The notes below the pieces were generated by a model. It was not told the DNA's origin, did no database searches, and was given only the letters and a program-made list of their open reading frames with translations. A DNA stretch of 64,000 nt from Butyrivibrio sp. (lineage in GTDB: Bacteria; Bacillota; Clostridia; Lachnospirales; Lachnospiraceae): contig JAKVKH010000001.1 of NCBI GenBank assembly GCA_022486625.1, forward strand, positions 217,244 through 281,243, written 5' to 3'. A program made the translations under genes and the position numbers. Shown in pieces: positions 10,618 through 20,362 of this stretch. Each line of letters starts with the position of its first letter. Within the stretch, counting starts at the first letter, position 1.

Positions 10618-11737
10618 ACAAATGCTTAACGAATCATTTAAGACAATCCACACAGGGGAGGTCGTTGAAGGTACTGTTATCGATGTTAAACCCGATGAGA
10701 TTATCTTAAATATCGGATATAAAGCCGATGGTATTCTTACCAAGAGCGAATACAGTAACGACAACAGTGTTGATCTCGCCGCAACAATCCATGTTGGTGA
10801 CAAGATGGATGTCAAGGTACTTAAAACCAATGATGCAGATGGACAGGTAATTCTTTCTTACAAGAGACTGGCACTTGACCGTGGCAACAAGAGAATTGAA
10901 GATGCATTCAACAACAAGGAAGTTCTTAAGGCCAAGGTTGTACAGGTACTTGAAGGCGGACTTGTAGTCGTTGTGGATGAAGTCAGAATTTTCATTCCGG
11001 CCAGCCTTGTATCAGATACTTATGAGAAGGATCTGACAAAGTATGACGGACAGGAAATTGAGTTTGTTGTAACAGAGTATAATCCGAAGAGAAGAAGATA
11101 TATCGGAAACAGAAGAATTCTGGTGTCTGCAGAAAAGGCAGAAAAGGCAAAGGAACTGTTTGAGACAATTCATGCAGGAGATGTTGTAGAAGGAACAGTC
11201 AAGAACGTAACAGATTTCGGTGCATTCATCGATCTGGGCGGCGCAGACGGACTTCTTCATATTTCAGAAATGTCCTGGGGTCGTGTAGAGAACCCGAAGA
11301 AGGTCTTCAAGGTAGGCGATCAGGTTAAGGTTCTGATTAAGAGCATTGATGGTAAGAAGATTGCTCTGAGCAGAAAATTTGAGAATGAGAATCCTTGGAA
11401 GGATGCAACAGAGAAGTATGCTGTTGGTAACGTCGTAACAGGAACTGTAGCAAGAATGACAGACTTTGGTGCATTTGTTGAGCTTGAACCTGGAATTGAT
11501 GCTCTTCTCCATGTATCACAGATCGCAAAAGAGCATGTAGATAAGCCCTCTGACGTATTAAAGGTTGGACAGGAAGTTACAGCAAAGATTGTTGATTTCA
11601 ATGAAGAAGATAAGAAGATCAGCCTTAGTATTAAAGCTATGCTGGCTCCTGAAAAGACTGATGATCAGGAAGATGGAGATGTTGTGTCCGTTGATATTGA
11701 TCAGGTAATTGCCGATCAGAAGAATGATCAGGAATGA
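10592..11737 (+). CDS. rpsA: S1 RNA-binding domain protein (RpsA-like)
   Basis: Four S1 repeats such as GDVVEGTVKNVTDFGAFIDLGGADGLLHISEMSW; overlaps ispH by 26 nt. Confidence 0.85.
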   Translation: MSEQDQTFEQMLNESFKTIHTGEVVEGTVIDVKPDEIILNIGYKADGILTKSEYSNDNSVDLAATIHVGDKMDVKVLKTNDADGQVILSYKRLALDRGNKRIEDAFNNKEVLKAKVVQVLEGGLVVVVDEVRIFIPASLVSDTYEKDLTKYDGQEIEFVVTEYNPKRRRYIGNRRILVSAEKAEKAKELFETIHAGDVVEGTVKNVTDFGAFIDLGGADGLLHISEMSWGRVENPKKVFKVGDQVKVLIKSIDGKKIALSRKFENENPWKDATEKYAVGNVVTGTVARMTDFGAFVELEPGIDALLHVSQIAKEHVDKPSDVLKVGQEVTAKIVDFNEEDKKISLSIKAMLAPEKTDDQEDGDVVSVDIDQVIADQKNDQE

Positions 11738-11751
11738 TCATCTGAAAAAAG

Positions 11752-11785
11752 AGGACTGTTGCACGTGGTGCGATAGTCCTTTTTC
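11752..11785 (+). terminator. Rho-independent terminator
   Basis: aggact...agtccttttt stem plus T run. Confidence 0.7.
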
Positions 11786-11824
11786 TTTAAAGGAAAGATG
11801 TCCTGGATGTGAAAAACTTGTAAC

Positions 11825-12631
11825 ATGATAAAGGAGGATACGAATCGAATGGAATACGATTATGAATGGTTCAAAAAATCAGTTTTCAGTCTGACGAAGA
11901 TCGACCTTAATGCCTATAAGGAAAAACAGATGAAGCGGCGTATTGATACTCTGATCGGAAAGTACAGCATTACGGGGTATGATAAGTTTTTTGAGAAACT
12001 GAAGACGGATAAAGACGTACTGGATACATTTGTAACTTACCTGACGATTAATGTATCGGAATTTTTCAGAAATGTGGATCAGTGGAACCTGATGGAAAAA
12101 GATATGGTTCCGGAACTGATGCAGAAGTTCGGAAAGAACCTGAAAATCTGGAGTGCAGCCTGTTCAACAGGAGATGAGCCGTATACCATCGTAATGGTAC
12201 TTTCCAGACATCTTCCGCTGAATCAGATCAATGTTCTGGCGACGGATCTGGACACAGTCGCAATTGCAAAGGCGAAAGCCGGTGTATACGCGGCAAAGGA
12301 GATTCAGGGTGTACCAGATGACCTGAAGAGAAAATACTTCACACAGGAAGGAAGCATGTATAAGATTTCAGACGAGATCAAGAGCCGTGTCACCTTTAAA
12401 CAGGCTGATCTCCTCAGAGATCCTTATCCAAAGGATTATCATCTGATTGTCTGCAGAAATGTACTGATTTACTTTACAGAAGAAGCAAAGGATGAAACGT
12501 TCCGCAAGTTCTATGGTTCACTGGCACCACAGGGGATTTTGTTTATCGGAAGTACAGAGCAGATCATCAATTATAAAGATATCGGGTTCCAGAGAAAAAA
12601 TTCGTTCTACTATGAGAAACCTAAAGCATAA
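11825..12631 (+). CDS. cheR: CheR-type MCP methyltransferase
   Basis: VSEFFRN, SAACSTGDEPYT, LIVCRNVLIYF motifs; start may be 11852. Confidence 0.85.
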   Translation: MIKEDTNRMEYDYEWFKKSVFSLTKIDLNAYKEKQMKRRIDTLIGKYSITGYDKFFEKLKTDKDVLDTFVTYLTINVSEFFRNVDQWNLMEKDMVPELMQKFGKNLKIWSAACSTGDEPYTIVMVLSRHLPLNQINVLATDLDTVAIAKAKAGVYAAKEIQGVPDDLKRKYFTQEGSMYKISDEIKSRVTFKQADLLRDPYPKDYHLIVCRNVLIYFTEEAKDETFRKFYGSLAPQGILFIGSTEQIINYKDIGFQRKNSFYYEKPKA

Positions 12632-12650
12632 TGGTGTATGTTTTGCCATG

Positions 12651-12689
12651 AAAAAGCCGGTCATTCAGTAATGAATGACCGGCTTTTTG
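12651..12689 (+). terminator. Strong hairpin terminator after cheR
   Basis: aaaaagccggtcattcagtaatgaatgaccggcttttt. Confidence 0.85.
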
Positions 12690-12702
12690 CGGAATCTGCG
12701 AA

Positions 12703-12802
12703 GCAATCTCTTTTAAATGCAGGTGCCATTGCAGTTCATTTCAATTATGCAGAGATTGCTCCGCAATCTCTTTTAAATGCAGGTGCCATTGCACCTGCAT
12801 TT
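12703..12802. repeat. Two identical 31-bp direct repeats (60-bp period) with nested palindromes
   Basis: gcaatctcttttaaatgcaggtgccattgca at 12703 and 12763; palindromes GAGATTGC-tcc-GCAATCTC and AAATGCAGGTG-ccattg-CACCTGCATTT. Confidence 0.9.
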
Positions 12803-12807
12803 AATAA

Positions 12808-13989
12808 TCAGAGCGATTCAAAAATGTGGGAGAGAACATGTACCGCATAAAGGCTCATAGCGATGCGGCTTTTTTTGATGGCATCTGTCAGTTCGAAGTA
12901 CAGTCCGGTATCTTTATATTCTTTTTTGAAAAAAGGAGTAAAGACAAGATCCCATTCACGCAGAAACTGACCGGGTTTCCTGGTATAGCAGTCAGAAGCA
13001 GTTGCCTGTCTGCGATAGGAACGGTCTACGAACTGGGCAACACTTTTATGAATTGCCTGGTCTTCATCCGGCAGATAGTAATAATCCTTGTAATTTGAAT
13101 AGAAATATTTCAGTTCATCTTCCAGAAGAGGGACGCGCAGCGTGCCTGTATCTTCATTCAGTTGCAGATAGCAGCCGTCAAGATTACTTCCGATCGGAAC
13201 AGGAAGCGGAGTTCTGAGAGAGAGTTTCATGAAAATTTCCTGTTTGCGTTCGCCCTGATAATCATCATAGTAATTGGCCTGTACTTTCAGTGCACGGACA
13301 GGGAGATCCTGATCTTCATCCTGCGACAGCGCATTGCAGTCAATCTGCATGGGCGGCATTTCCAGAATACTTCTGAAGAAATCGTGATAAGCCAGTACCG
13401 GGAGCAGGCAGAACATGCCACGGACATCATCTGCATTATGAAGTGTCAGCAGACGGAAAGTTTCTTCCCGGGGACAGGTGAGATAACTCTTGTAGATTTC
13501 AATCAGTTCACCGCCACTGTACAGATCCTCACGATCAATACCAAGAAAAAGTTCTACGGTCTTTTGTTTACAATCAGGAAGGCCGAGAATACTTTTATAG
13601 GGAGCAATACGTTTATAGATATCAATGGAATCAAAATGATCAAATGGATAATCAAATGTGTATTTATCACATTTGGCCTTGATATAGGGAAGATCAAAAC
13701 GATTGCCGTTAAAGTGAATCAGTGTATGGAAAGAAGCCGCGAAGGACAGAAAAGTGGAGAGCAGCAGCTCTTCTTCGGTATCTTTTTCAGCGAACCACTG
13801 ACGCAGCTGCCAGGTATTCTCACGGAAGAAAGCACATCCGATCAGGTACAGAGAGGACGTGCGGGCACTGAGGCCGGTTGTTTCGATATCGACAAAGAGA
13901 ATATCTTCGATATTTTCGGAAAGCATTTCCAGTGGATAGGGATGGTTGGAAGATTGAAGTGCATCTATGGTTTCATTGATTATTTTCAT
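12808..13989 (-). CDS. RNase H-like (YprB) exonuclease-domain protein
   Basis: ILFVDIETTGLSARTSSLYLIG...LIHFNGNRFDLPYIK...HNADDVRGM DnaQ-like motifs. Confidence 0.8.
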   Translation of the reverse strand: MKIINETIDALQSSNHPYPLEMLSENIEDILFVDIETTGLSARTSSLYLIGCAFFRENTWQLRQWFAEKDTEEELLLSTFLSFAASFHTLIHFNGNRFDLPYIKAKCDKYTFDYPFDHFDSIDIYKRIAPYKSILGLPDCKQKTVELFLGIDREDLYSGGELIEIYKSYLTCPREETFRLLTLHNADDVRGMFCLLPVLAYHDFFRSILEMPPMQIDCNALSQDEDQDLPVRALKVQANYYDDYQGERKQEIFMKLSLRTPLPVPIGSNLDGCYLQLNEDTGTLRVPLLEDELKYFYSNYKDYYYLPDEDQAIHKSVAQFVDRSYRRQATASDCYTRKPGQFLREWDLVFTPFFKKEYKDTGLYFELTDAIKKSRIAMSLYAVHVLSHIFESL

Positions 13990-14245
13990 CGCATTATCAC
14001 TCTTTTCTGTATACTGTTAATCTCTTACATATTAACATGATTTCTGCAGTGAGGGAAAGTGCGGAGTAAAAAAATCAGACAATAACAGTAAAATGTACAG
14101 AATAAACACAATTAAATCAAGAATTATATAGAACTTTAATGCTAAAAATAGTATTATTAATGATATTGATGCCGTGTTCAGCAGCGGATCAGGCTGAGGA
14201 CTGATGGACATGGGTTAACAAACCATTAGGAAAGAAGGGCAGGAA

Positions 14246-15565
14246 ATGGCGAGACTAACGTTTGTGGGGGGAATCCATCCTTACGAAGGTAAGGAACTGA
14301 CAAAGGACAAGCCCATCAAGACAGTGTTGCCCAAGGGGGATCTTGTATATCCGGTTTCACAGCATATCGGAGCTCCCGCAACACCGATTGTGGCAGTGGG
14401 TGATCATGTTCTGACAGGACAGAAGATTGCAGAAGCTTCCGGATTTGTATCTGCACCGGTATATGCAACCGTTTCGGGGACAGTGAAGGCAATTGAGCCC
14501 AGAAGACTTGCAACCGGCGGGATGAGTAACAGCATTATTGTCGAAAACGATGAAAAATATGAAGAAGTCGAGTGGCCGCAGGTAAAGTCGCTTGAAGAAA
14601 TGACAGCAGAGGAAAAAGTTGCAGCTATCCGTGAGGCCGGTGTAGTCGGCATGGGCGGTGCAGGTTTTCCGACAGCGGTTAAAATGGCCCCAAAGGAACC
14701 GGAGAAAATTGAGTATGTCATTGCAAACTGTTCTGAATGTGAACCTTATCTGACTTCGGATTACAGACGTATGATTGAGGAACCGGAACTTGTTCTGAGC
14801 GGACTTCGAGTGGCTGTCAGTATTTTCCCGAATGCAAGAGGGATTCTGGCTGTTGAGGATAACAAGCCGGATGCGATTGCAAAGTTTAAGGAGCTGACAA
14901 AGGATGATCAGAATATCAGCGTGAAAACGCTGCAGACCAAATATCCGCAAGGAGCAGAGCGTATGCTGATTTATGCATGCACGGGCAGAAAGATTAATTC
15001 TTCCATGCTTCCGGCAGATGCAGGCTGTATCGTAGATAATGTGGATACGCTTTGCGCAATCAGCAGAGCAGTGGTTGAAGGTAAGCCGCTGATGGAGAGA
15101 ATTGTAACCATTACCGGCGATGCGGTTGTGGATCCGTGTAACTATAAAGTCCGAATCGGTACCAATTACCGTGAATTGATTGATGATGCAGGTGGTTTTG
15201 TGTCAACTCCTGCCAAGATTATTTCCGGTGGTCCCATGATGGGATTTGCAGTATTTGATCTGGATGTTCCGACGACGAAGACAGCATCGGCACTTACCTG
15301 CCTTTCAGAGGACGCAGTATCAGAGATGGCACCAAGTGCATGTATCAACTGCGGCAAATGCATTGAAGTATGTCCGGGACAGATTGTGCCCAAAACACTC
15401 GCAGATGCAGTTGAGCATGGAGATGAAGCAACATTTTTGAAGGAATACGGGATGGAATGCTGTGAGTGCGGCTGCTGCAGTTATATCTGTCCGGCAAGAC
15501 GCCAGCTGACACAGCTCATCAAGGGGATGAGAAAGATTCAGCTTGCAAATAAGAAGAAAAAGTGA
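14246..15565 (+). CDS. rnfC: Rnf complex subunit C
   Basis: MGGAGFPTAVK, ACINCGKCIEVCPGQIVP and CCECGCCSYICPARR ferredoxin motifs. Confidence 0.95.
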   Translation: MARLTFVGGIHPYEGKELTKDKPIKTVLPKGDLVYPVSQHIGAPATPIVAVGDHVLTGQKIAEASGFVSAPVYATVSGTVKAIEPRRLATGGMSNSIIVENDEKYEEVEWPQVKSLEEMTAEEKVAAIREAGVVGMGGAGFPTAVKMAPKEPEKIEYVIANCSECEPYLTSDYRRMIEEPELVLSGLRVAVSIFPNARGILAVEDNKPDAIAKFKELTKDDQNISVKTLQTKYPQGAERMLIYACTGRKINSSMLPADAGCIVDNVDTLCAISRAVVEGKPLMERIVTITGDAVVDPCNYKVRIGTNYRELIDDAGGFVSTPAKIISGGPMMGFAVFDLDVPTTKTASALTCLSEDAVSEMAPSACINCGKCIEVCPGQIVPKTLADAVEHGDEATFLKEYGMECCECGCCSYICPARRQLTQLIKGMRKIQLANKKKK

Positions 15566-15581
15566 GGAGGTCATTCAGGCG

Positions 15582-16520
15582 ATGAGTGATATGATGAAAG
15601 TGTCATCAAATCCGCATGTCAGAAGCAAAGTCACCACATCCAATATCATGATGTGGGTTGTGATATCACTGCTTCCGGCGGCAGGATACGGTGTCTACAA
15701 TTTTGGGGTAGATGCACTGATCATTCTGCTGATATCTGTAGCGTCTACGGTACTGACAGAACTGATCTATGAAAAATGTATGCATAAGCCTGTTACCATC
15801 GGTGATTATTCTGCAGTGGTAACAGGACTTTTACTGGGAATGAATCTGCCGTCCACAGTGCCGTGGTGGCTTCCGGTGATCGGCGGTGTTTTCGCCATTC
15901 TGGTTGTAAAAATGGTATTTGGCGGACTGGGACAGAACTTTATGAATCCTGCACTTGGCGCAAGATGTTTTCTGCTCATTTCGTTTCCGGCACTGATGAC
16001 GAATTTTGTGACGGATACTTATACAGGAGCAACGCCACTGGCTGCGCTTAAAAACGGTGAGAGTGTAACCGTTATGGATATGATCATCGGACGTACCGGT
16101 GGTACAATCGGTGAGACATCCATGATTGCAATTGTGATTGGTGCATGTATTCTGATCATGCTTGGAATCATTGATCTGAAGATTCCGGGAAGCTATATTG
16201 TTTCGTTTGTTATTTTCCTGTGTCTGTTCGGCGGACACGGAATTGATCCGGTTTATATCTCAGCGCAGCTTGCAGGTGGCGGACTGATGCTGGGTGCATT
16301 CTTTATGGCAACAGATTATGTGACCAGCCCGATTACAAACAGAGGTAAATATATATATGGTATTTTTCTGGGAGTAATGACGGGTATTTTCAGATGTTTC
16401 GGATCCTCTGCAGAAGGTGTTTCCTATGCAATTATTCTTGGAAATCTGCTGGTTCCGCTGATTGAACGATACACGATGCCCAGAGCGTTCGGTATCCGGA
16501 AGGAGGCGAAGAAGGCATGA
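15582..16520 (+). CDS. rnfD: Rnf complex subunit D
   Basis: Multiple TM segments, TYTGATPLAALKNG flavinylation motif; follows rnfC. Confidence 0.93.
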   Translation: MSDMMKVSSNPHVRSKVTTSNIMMWVVISLLPAAGYGVYNFGVDALIILLISVASTVLTELIYEKCMHKPVTIGDYSAVVTGLLLGMNLPSTVPWWLPVIGGVFAILVVKMVFGGLGQNFMNPALGARCFLLISFPALMTNFVTDTYTGATPLAALKNGESVTVMDMIIGRTGGTIGETSMIAIVIGACILIMLGIIDLKIPGSYIVSFVIFLCLFGGHGIDPVYISAQLAGGGLMLGAFFMATDYVTSPITNRGKYIYGIFLGVMTGIFRCFGSSAEGVSYAIILGNLLVPLIERYTMPRAFGIRKEAKKA

Positions 16521-17134
16521 GTGAAACAAGGCAGATGGTCAAAAATGCAATGATCCTCTTTGTAATCACACTGGTAGCAGGAGTCCTCCTGGGAATTGTA
16601 TACCAGGTAACAAAAGCTCCGATTGCCTATCAGGAGCAGCTGGCAGAGACAAAGGCAAATCAGGAAGTATTTCCGGATGCAGCTTCTTTTGAAGATATGG
16701 AGTTGGATGCCGCACAGGCTTCCAAAATTCTCGCAGGCGATACGGCATATGCAAAGGTAGAGATCAACAGCGTAAAGGCAGCAAAAGATTCATCGGGCAA
16801 GACACTCGGATATGTACTGCAGGTAACATCCGGCGGTTATGGCGATGATATTGTGTTTACCATGGGACTTACAGATGACGGAACGCTGAATGGAATTTCA
16901 CTGATCTCCATCAATGAAACACCCGGACTTGGCATGAATGCACAGAAGGTTCTCGTTCCGCAGTTTAAGGGAGCGGCAACCGATAAGCTCTTTGAAGTGA
17001 CCAAGACAGATGCGACATCAGATAATCAGATCGAGGCCATTTCCGGTGCCACGATTACTTCGAAAGCAGTAACCAACGGTGTTAATGCCGGTGTGTTATA
17101 CTTCCAGAATGTTTTGAAAGGAGCACAGTCATGA
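16517..17134 (+). CDS. rnfG: Rnf complex subunit G
   Basis: Single N-terminal TM, FMN-binding domain with ISGATITSKAV. Confidence 0.93.
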   Translation: MSETRQMVKNAMILFVITLVAGVLLGIVYQVTKAPIAYQEQLAETKANQEVFPDAASFEDMELDAAQASKILAGDTAYAKVEINSVKAAKDSSGKTLGYVLQVTSGGYGDDIVFTMGLTDDGTLNGISLISINETPGLGMNAQKVLVPQFKGAATDKLFEVTKTDATSDNQIEAISGATITSKAVTNGVNAGVLYFQNVLKGAQS

Positions 17135-17904
17135 GCGGAGAAAAGAAAAAAGGCGCTTTGGGGCTTAAGATGGATTCCCCGATGGAGCGTGTTTTCAACG
17201 GCCTGATTGTTGAAAATCCTACGCTTGTTCTTATGATCGGTATGTGTCCGACACTTGCAGTTACCACATCAGCCATCAACGGCATTACCATGGGACTTGC
17301 AACAACTTTTGTACTGGCACTGAGTAATGCGGTAATTGCACTTCTTCATAAGATTATTCCGGATACAGTACGTATTCCGGCGTTTATTGTTGTCATTGCA
17401 TCGTTTGTTACTGTGGTGCAGCTTCTTCTTGAAGCGTATATGCCTTCTCTGAACGATGCACTCGGCGTATATATTCCTCTGATTGTCGTAAACTGCATTA
17501 TCTTCGGAAGAGCTGAGGCGTATGCATCAAAGCATGCCGTTGTGCCGTCTTTCTTTGATGGAATCGGTATGGGGCTTGGCTTTACCTGTGCAATTACCTG
17601 CATCGGACTTCTTCGTGAAATCATCGGAAGCGGAACAGCTTTCAGTGTACAGATTCTCGGAGAAGGAACAGTTGTTCCCGGAGCAGTCGGAAAGTTTCTG
17701 TCCATGTATCAGCCGGTAAGAATCTTCGTTATGCAGGCCGGTGCGTTTTTTGTTCTGGCATGTCTGATCGCTACCATGAACCGGATCAAGAGAAATATGG
17801 CAGCAAAGGGCAAGGATACCTCCAAGTTTGGTGTCGGCGGATGCTGCACGGTAAATGATGCAGGGAAGCCGGTAAAAGTAAAGCATGAGAAGGAGGCAGA
17901 CTGA
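17131..17904 (+). CDS. rnfE: Rnf complex subunit E
   Basis: NPTLVLMIGMCPTLAVTTSAINGITMG; operon position. Confidence 0.93.
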   Translation: MSGEKKKGALGLKMDSPMERVFNGLIVENPTLVLMIGMCPTLAVTTSAINGITMGLATTFVLALSNAVIALLHKIIPDTVRIPAFIVVIASFVTVVQLLLEAYMPSLNDALGVYIPLIVVNCIIFGRAEAYASKHAVVPSFFDGIGMGLGFTCAITCIGLLREIIGSGTAFSVQILGEGTVVPGAVGKFLSMYQPVRIFVMQAGAFFVLACLIATMNRIKRNMAAKGKDTSKFGVGGCCTVNDAGKPVKVKHEKEAD

Positions 17905-18488
17905 TGAAGACGATTGCTGAGTTATTAACGATTCTGGTAACCTCCTCGTTGATTAACAACGTGGTGCTCAGCCAGTTCCTGGGACTGTGTCCGTTCCTGG
18001 GAGTTTCCAAGAAAACAGATACGGCGCTTGGCATGGGCCTTGCCCTGACATTCGTCATTACCCTTTCCTCTGCAGTATGCGGTCTGATCTATAAGTTCAT
18101 TCTGATTCCATTGGATCTTGCCTATCTGCAGACGATTGTATTCATTCTGATCATTGCCATGCTCGTACAGTTTGTGGAAATGGTACTCAAGAAATACATG
18201 GTATCTCTTTATAAGGCACTGGGCGTGTATCTGCCTCTGATTACCACCAACTGCGCGGTTCTGGGTGTTGCACTCCTGAATGTACAGAATGACTACAATA
18301 TCGTACAGGGCATTGTAAACGGTTTTGCAACGGCAATCGGCTTTACGATCTCCATTGTGATTCTGGCAGGAATCCGTGAAAAAATGTATTACAATGACGT
18401 TCCGGAGTCCTTCAAGGGAATGCCGATTGTGCTGATTACGGCAGGACTTATGGCCATTGCGTTCACCGGTTTTTCCGGCCTTCGCTGA
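17904..18488 (+). CDS. rnfA: Rnf complex subunit A
   Basis: LINNVVLSQFLGLCPFLGVSKK; operon position. Confidence 0.95.
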   Translation: MKTIAELLTILVTSSLINNVVLSQFLGLCPFLGVSKKTDTALGMGLALTFVITLSSAVCGLIYKFILIPLDLAYLQTIVFILIIAMLVQFVEMVLKKYMVSLYKALGVYLPLITTNCAVLGVALLNVQNDYNIVQGIVNGFATAIGFTISIVILAGIREKMYYNDVPESFKGMPIVLITAGLMAIAFTGFSGLR

Positions 18489-18518
18489 TTCCAGAAAAAT
18501 ATAAGGAGAAAATAGATT

Positions 18519-19316
18519 ATGATTAGTGGCGTTTTGATTGCAACGGCAATTGTTGCCGGCATCGGAATCCTGATCGGTCTGATCCTGGGGATTGCGGCGA
18601 TAAGGCTTCATGTAGATGTGGATGAAAAGGAGCAGGCGGTTCTGGAAGCACTTCCCGGAAACAATTGCGGCGGCTGCGGATATCCGGGATGTTCCGGGTG
18701 CGCGGCAGCAATTGCAAAGGGGCAGGCTCCGGTAAATCAGTGCCCTGTAGGCGGTGCACCGGTTGCTGAGGTCATTTCAGAAATTATGGGAGTTGCAGCA
18801 GGAACACAGGAAAAGATGGTGGCATATGTACACTGTGGCGGCGATTGTGATAAGGCAGCGGTTTCATATGATTATGCAGGTGCATCGGATTGCCGTCTGA
18901 TGAATCAGGCACCGGGTAACGGCCCCAAAACCTGTACCTATGGATGTCTTGGTGGTGGCAGCTGCGTGAGCGTTTGCCAGTTTGATGCGATTCATGTGGT
19001 AAACGGCATTGCAGTTGTGGATAAGGATGCCTGCAAAGCCTGCAAAAAGTGCATAAACATCTGTCCCCGTCACCTGATCGACCTGGTTCCTTACAGTGCG
19101 ACAGAAGTGGTTACCTGCAAGTCACAGGATAAGGGCGCAGACGTTAACAAATATTGCAAGGTCGGCTGTATTGCCTGCCATATCTGTGAGAAGAACTGCC
19201 CGTCAGGTGCAATTACAGTAGAGAACAATGTGGCACATATTGATCAGGAAAAGTGCACGCATTGCGGTACCTGCGCAGAGAAATGCCCGAAGAAGGCAAT
19301 TCGGGTTGTAGGATAA
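18519..19316 (+). CDS. rnfB: Rnf complex subunit B
   Basis: NNCGGCGYPGCSGCA plus multiple ferredoxin clusters. Confidence 0.95.
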   Translation: MISGVLIATAIVAGIGILIGLILGIAAIRLHVDVDEKEQAVLEALPGNNCGGCGYPGCSGCAAAIAKGQAPVNQCPVGGAPVAEVISEIMGVAAGTQEKMVAYVHCGGDCDKAAVSYDYAGASDCRLMNQAPGNGPKTCTYGCLGGGSCVSVCQFDAIHVVNGIAVVDKDACKACKKCINICPRHLIDLVPYSATEVVTCKSQDKGADVNKYCKVGCIACHICEKNCPSGAITVENNVAHIDQEKCTHCGTCAEKCPKKAIRVVG

Positions 19317-19332
19317 GATAAATAAGATGACA

Positions 19333-19374
19333 AAAAGAGATCCGATCAGCCGGAAGGCAGGTCGGATCTCTTTT
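19333..19374. terminator. Bidirectional terminator between convergent rnfB and apbE
   Basis: AAAAGAGATCCGA ... TCGGATCTCTTTT perfect inverted repeat. Confidence 0.85.
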
Positions 19375-20362
19375 ACTGTGGAAATCCGCTTGAGTAATGC
19401 AGCTGATCATCGTCTGTAATGAATACGGCTTCGGTGTCCGGAAGGGACTCAATCAGCTTCATGCCCTCGTCCAGACCCAGTACGAAACAGGTAGTGGACA
19501 GGCCGTCTCCGTCAACGGAGAGTTTTGACAGTATGGTAACGCCCAGCAGGTGGTTTTCTACAGGGTATCCGGTAGAAGGGTCGAGGATGTGGTGATATTT
19601 TTTGCCATCCTGCTCAAAATAGCGTTCATAGGTGCCAGAGGAGACAATGGACAGGTCAGATGCGGAAACGGTTGTGATATAGGTACTGTTATCCGCGAAC
19701 GGTTTCTGAATGCCAATGGTAAATTCTTCGTGATCCGGCTTTGATCCGACGAGCAGCACATTGCCGCCCAGGTTGATGATGGCGCTTTTCACCCCCTGTT
19801 TCTGCAGGTAGGATTTTATCTGATCCGCAATATATCCCTTTGCGATGGCGCCGAGATCAATCTGCGTGTCCGGATCTTTCAGGGTAACGGTATTTCCGGA
19901 GAGCTCTATATTCTGATATCCGACATGGGTAAGAGCCGATGAGATGTCAGATGCCGCGGGAACCGGCCCCGGAGTCTGACCGTTAAAGTTCCACAGACTG
20001 CTGACGCCGCCAAGTGTGGGATCAAAGCGTCCGCCGGAAAGCCGGGCGTAGTACAGTGCTTTCTGCAGAAGATCCGCGGTATCGGAGTCCACGGTAACCG
20101 GCTTACCTTTCGCGTGGTTGACATTCCAGATGTCGCTCCCTTCCTTCTGCGCGGAGAGCAGCTGATCATAATGGGAGGCCATTTTCATACAGCCGTCGAG
20201 AATCGTTTCGTTCTCAGAATCATAAATGGCAATGGAGATGACGGTGTCAAAGTAAAAGCCTGTTCTGGAAATCGGGCCGGATTTTTTTACTGTACAGCCG
20301 GAAAAAAGTGCAGCAGTAAGGAAAAGAATAACAGGGATAAAAATGAAATGTTTTTTGTTCAT
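19373..20362 (-). CDS. apbE: FAD:protein FMN transferase lipoprotein
   Basis: Lipobox LFSGC; FDTVISIAIYD, DLGAIAKGYIAD, INLGGNVL, HHILDPSTGYPV. Confidence 0.93.
   Translation of the reverse strand: MNKKHFIFIPVILFLTAALFSGCTVKKSGPISRTGFYFDTVISIAIYDSENETILDGCMKMASHYDQLLSAQKEGSDIWNVNHAKGKPVTVDSDTADLLQKALYYARLSGGRFDPTLGGVSSLWNFNGQTPGPVPAASDISSALTHVGYQNIELSGNTVTLKDPDTQIDLGAIAKGYIADQIKSYLQKQGVKSAIINLGGNVLLVGSKPDHEEFTIGIQKPFADNSTYITTVSASDLSIVSSGTYERYFEQDGKKYHHILDPSTGYPVENHLLGVTILSKLSVDGDGLSTTCFVLGLDEGMKLIESLPDTEAVFITDDDQLHYSSGFPQ

Noticed and set aside
12638-12850. 70-aa ORF spanning a terminator and repeats
   Set aside because: Its sequence is only the translated terminator and 31-bp repeats.
13162-14040. 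292-aa plus-strand ORF
   Set aside because: Antisense to the RNase H-like gene, which has clear exonuclease motifs; shadow composition.
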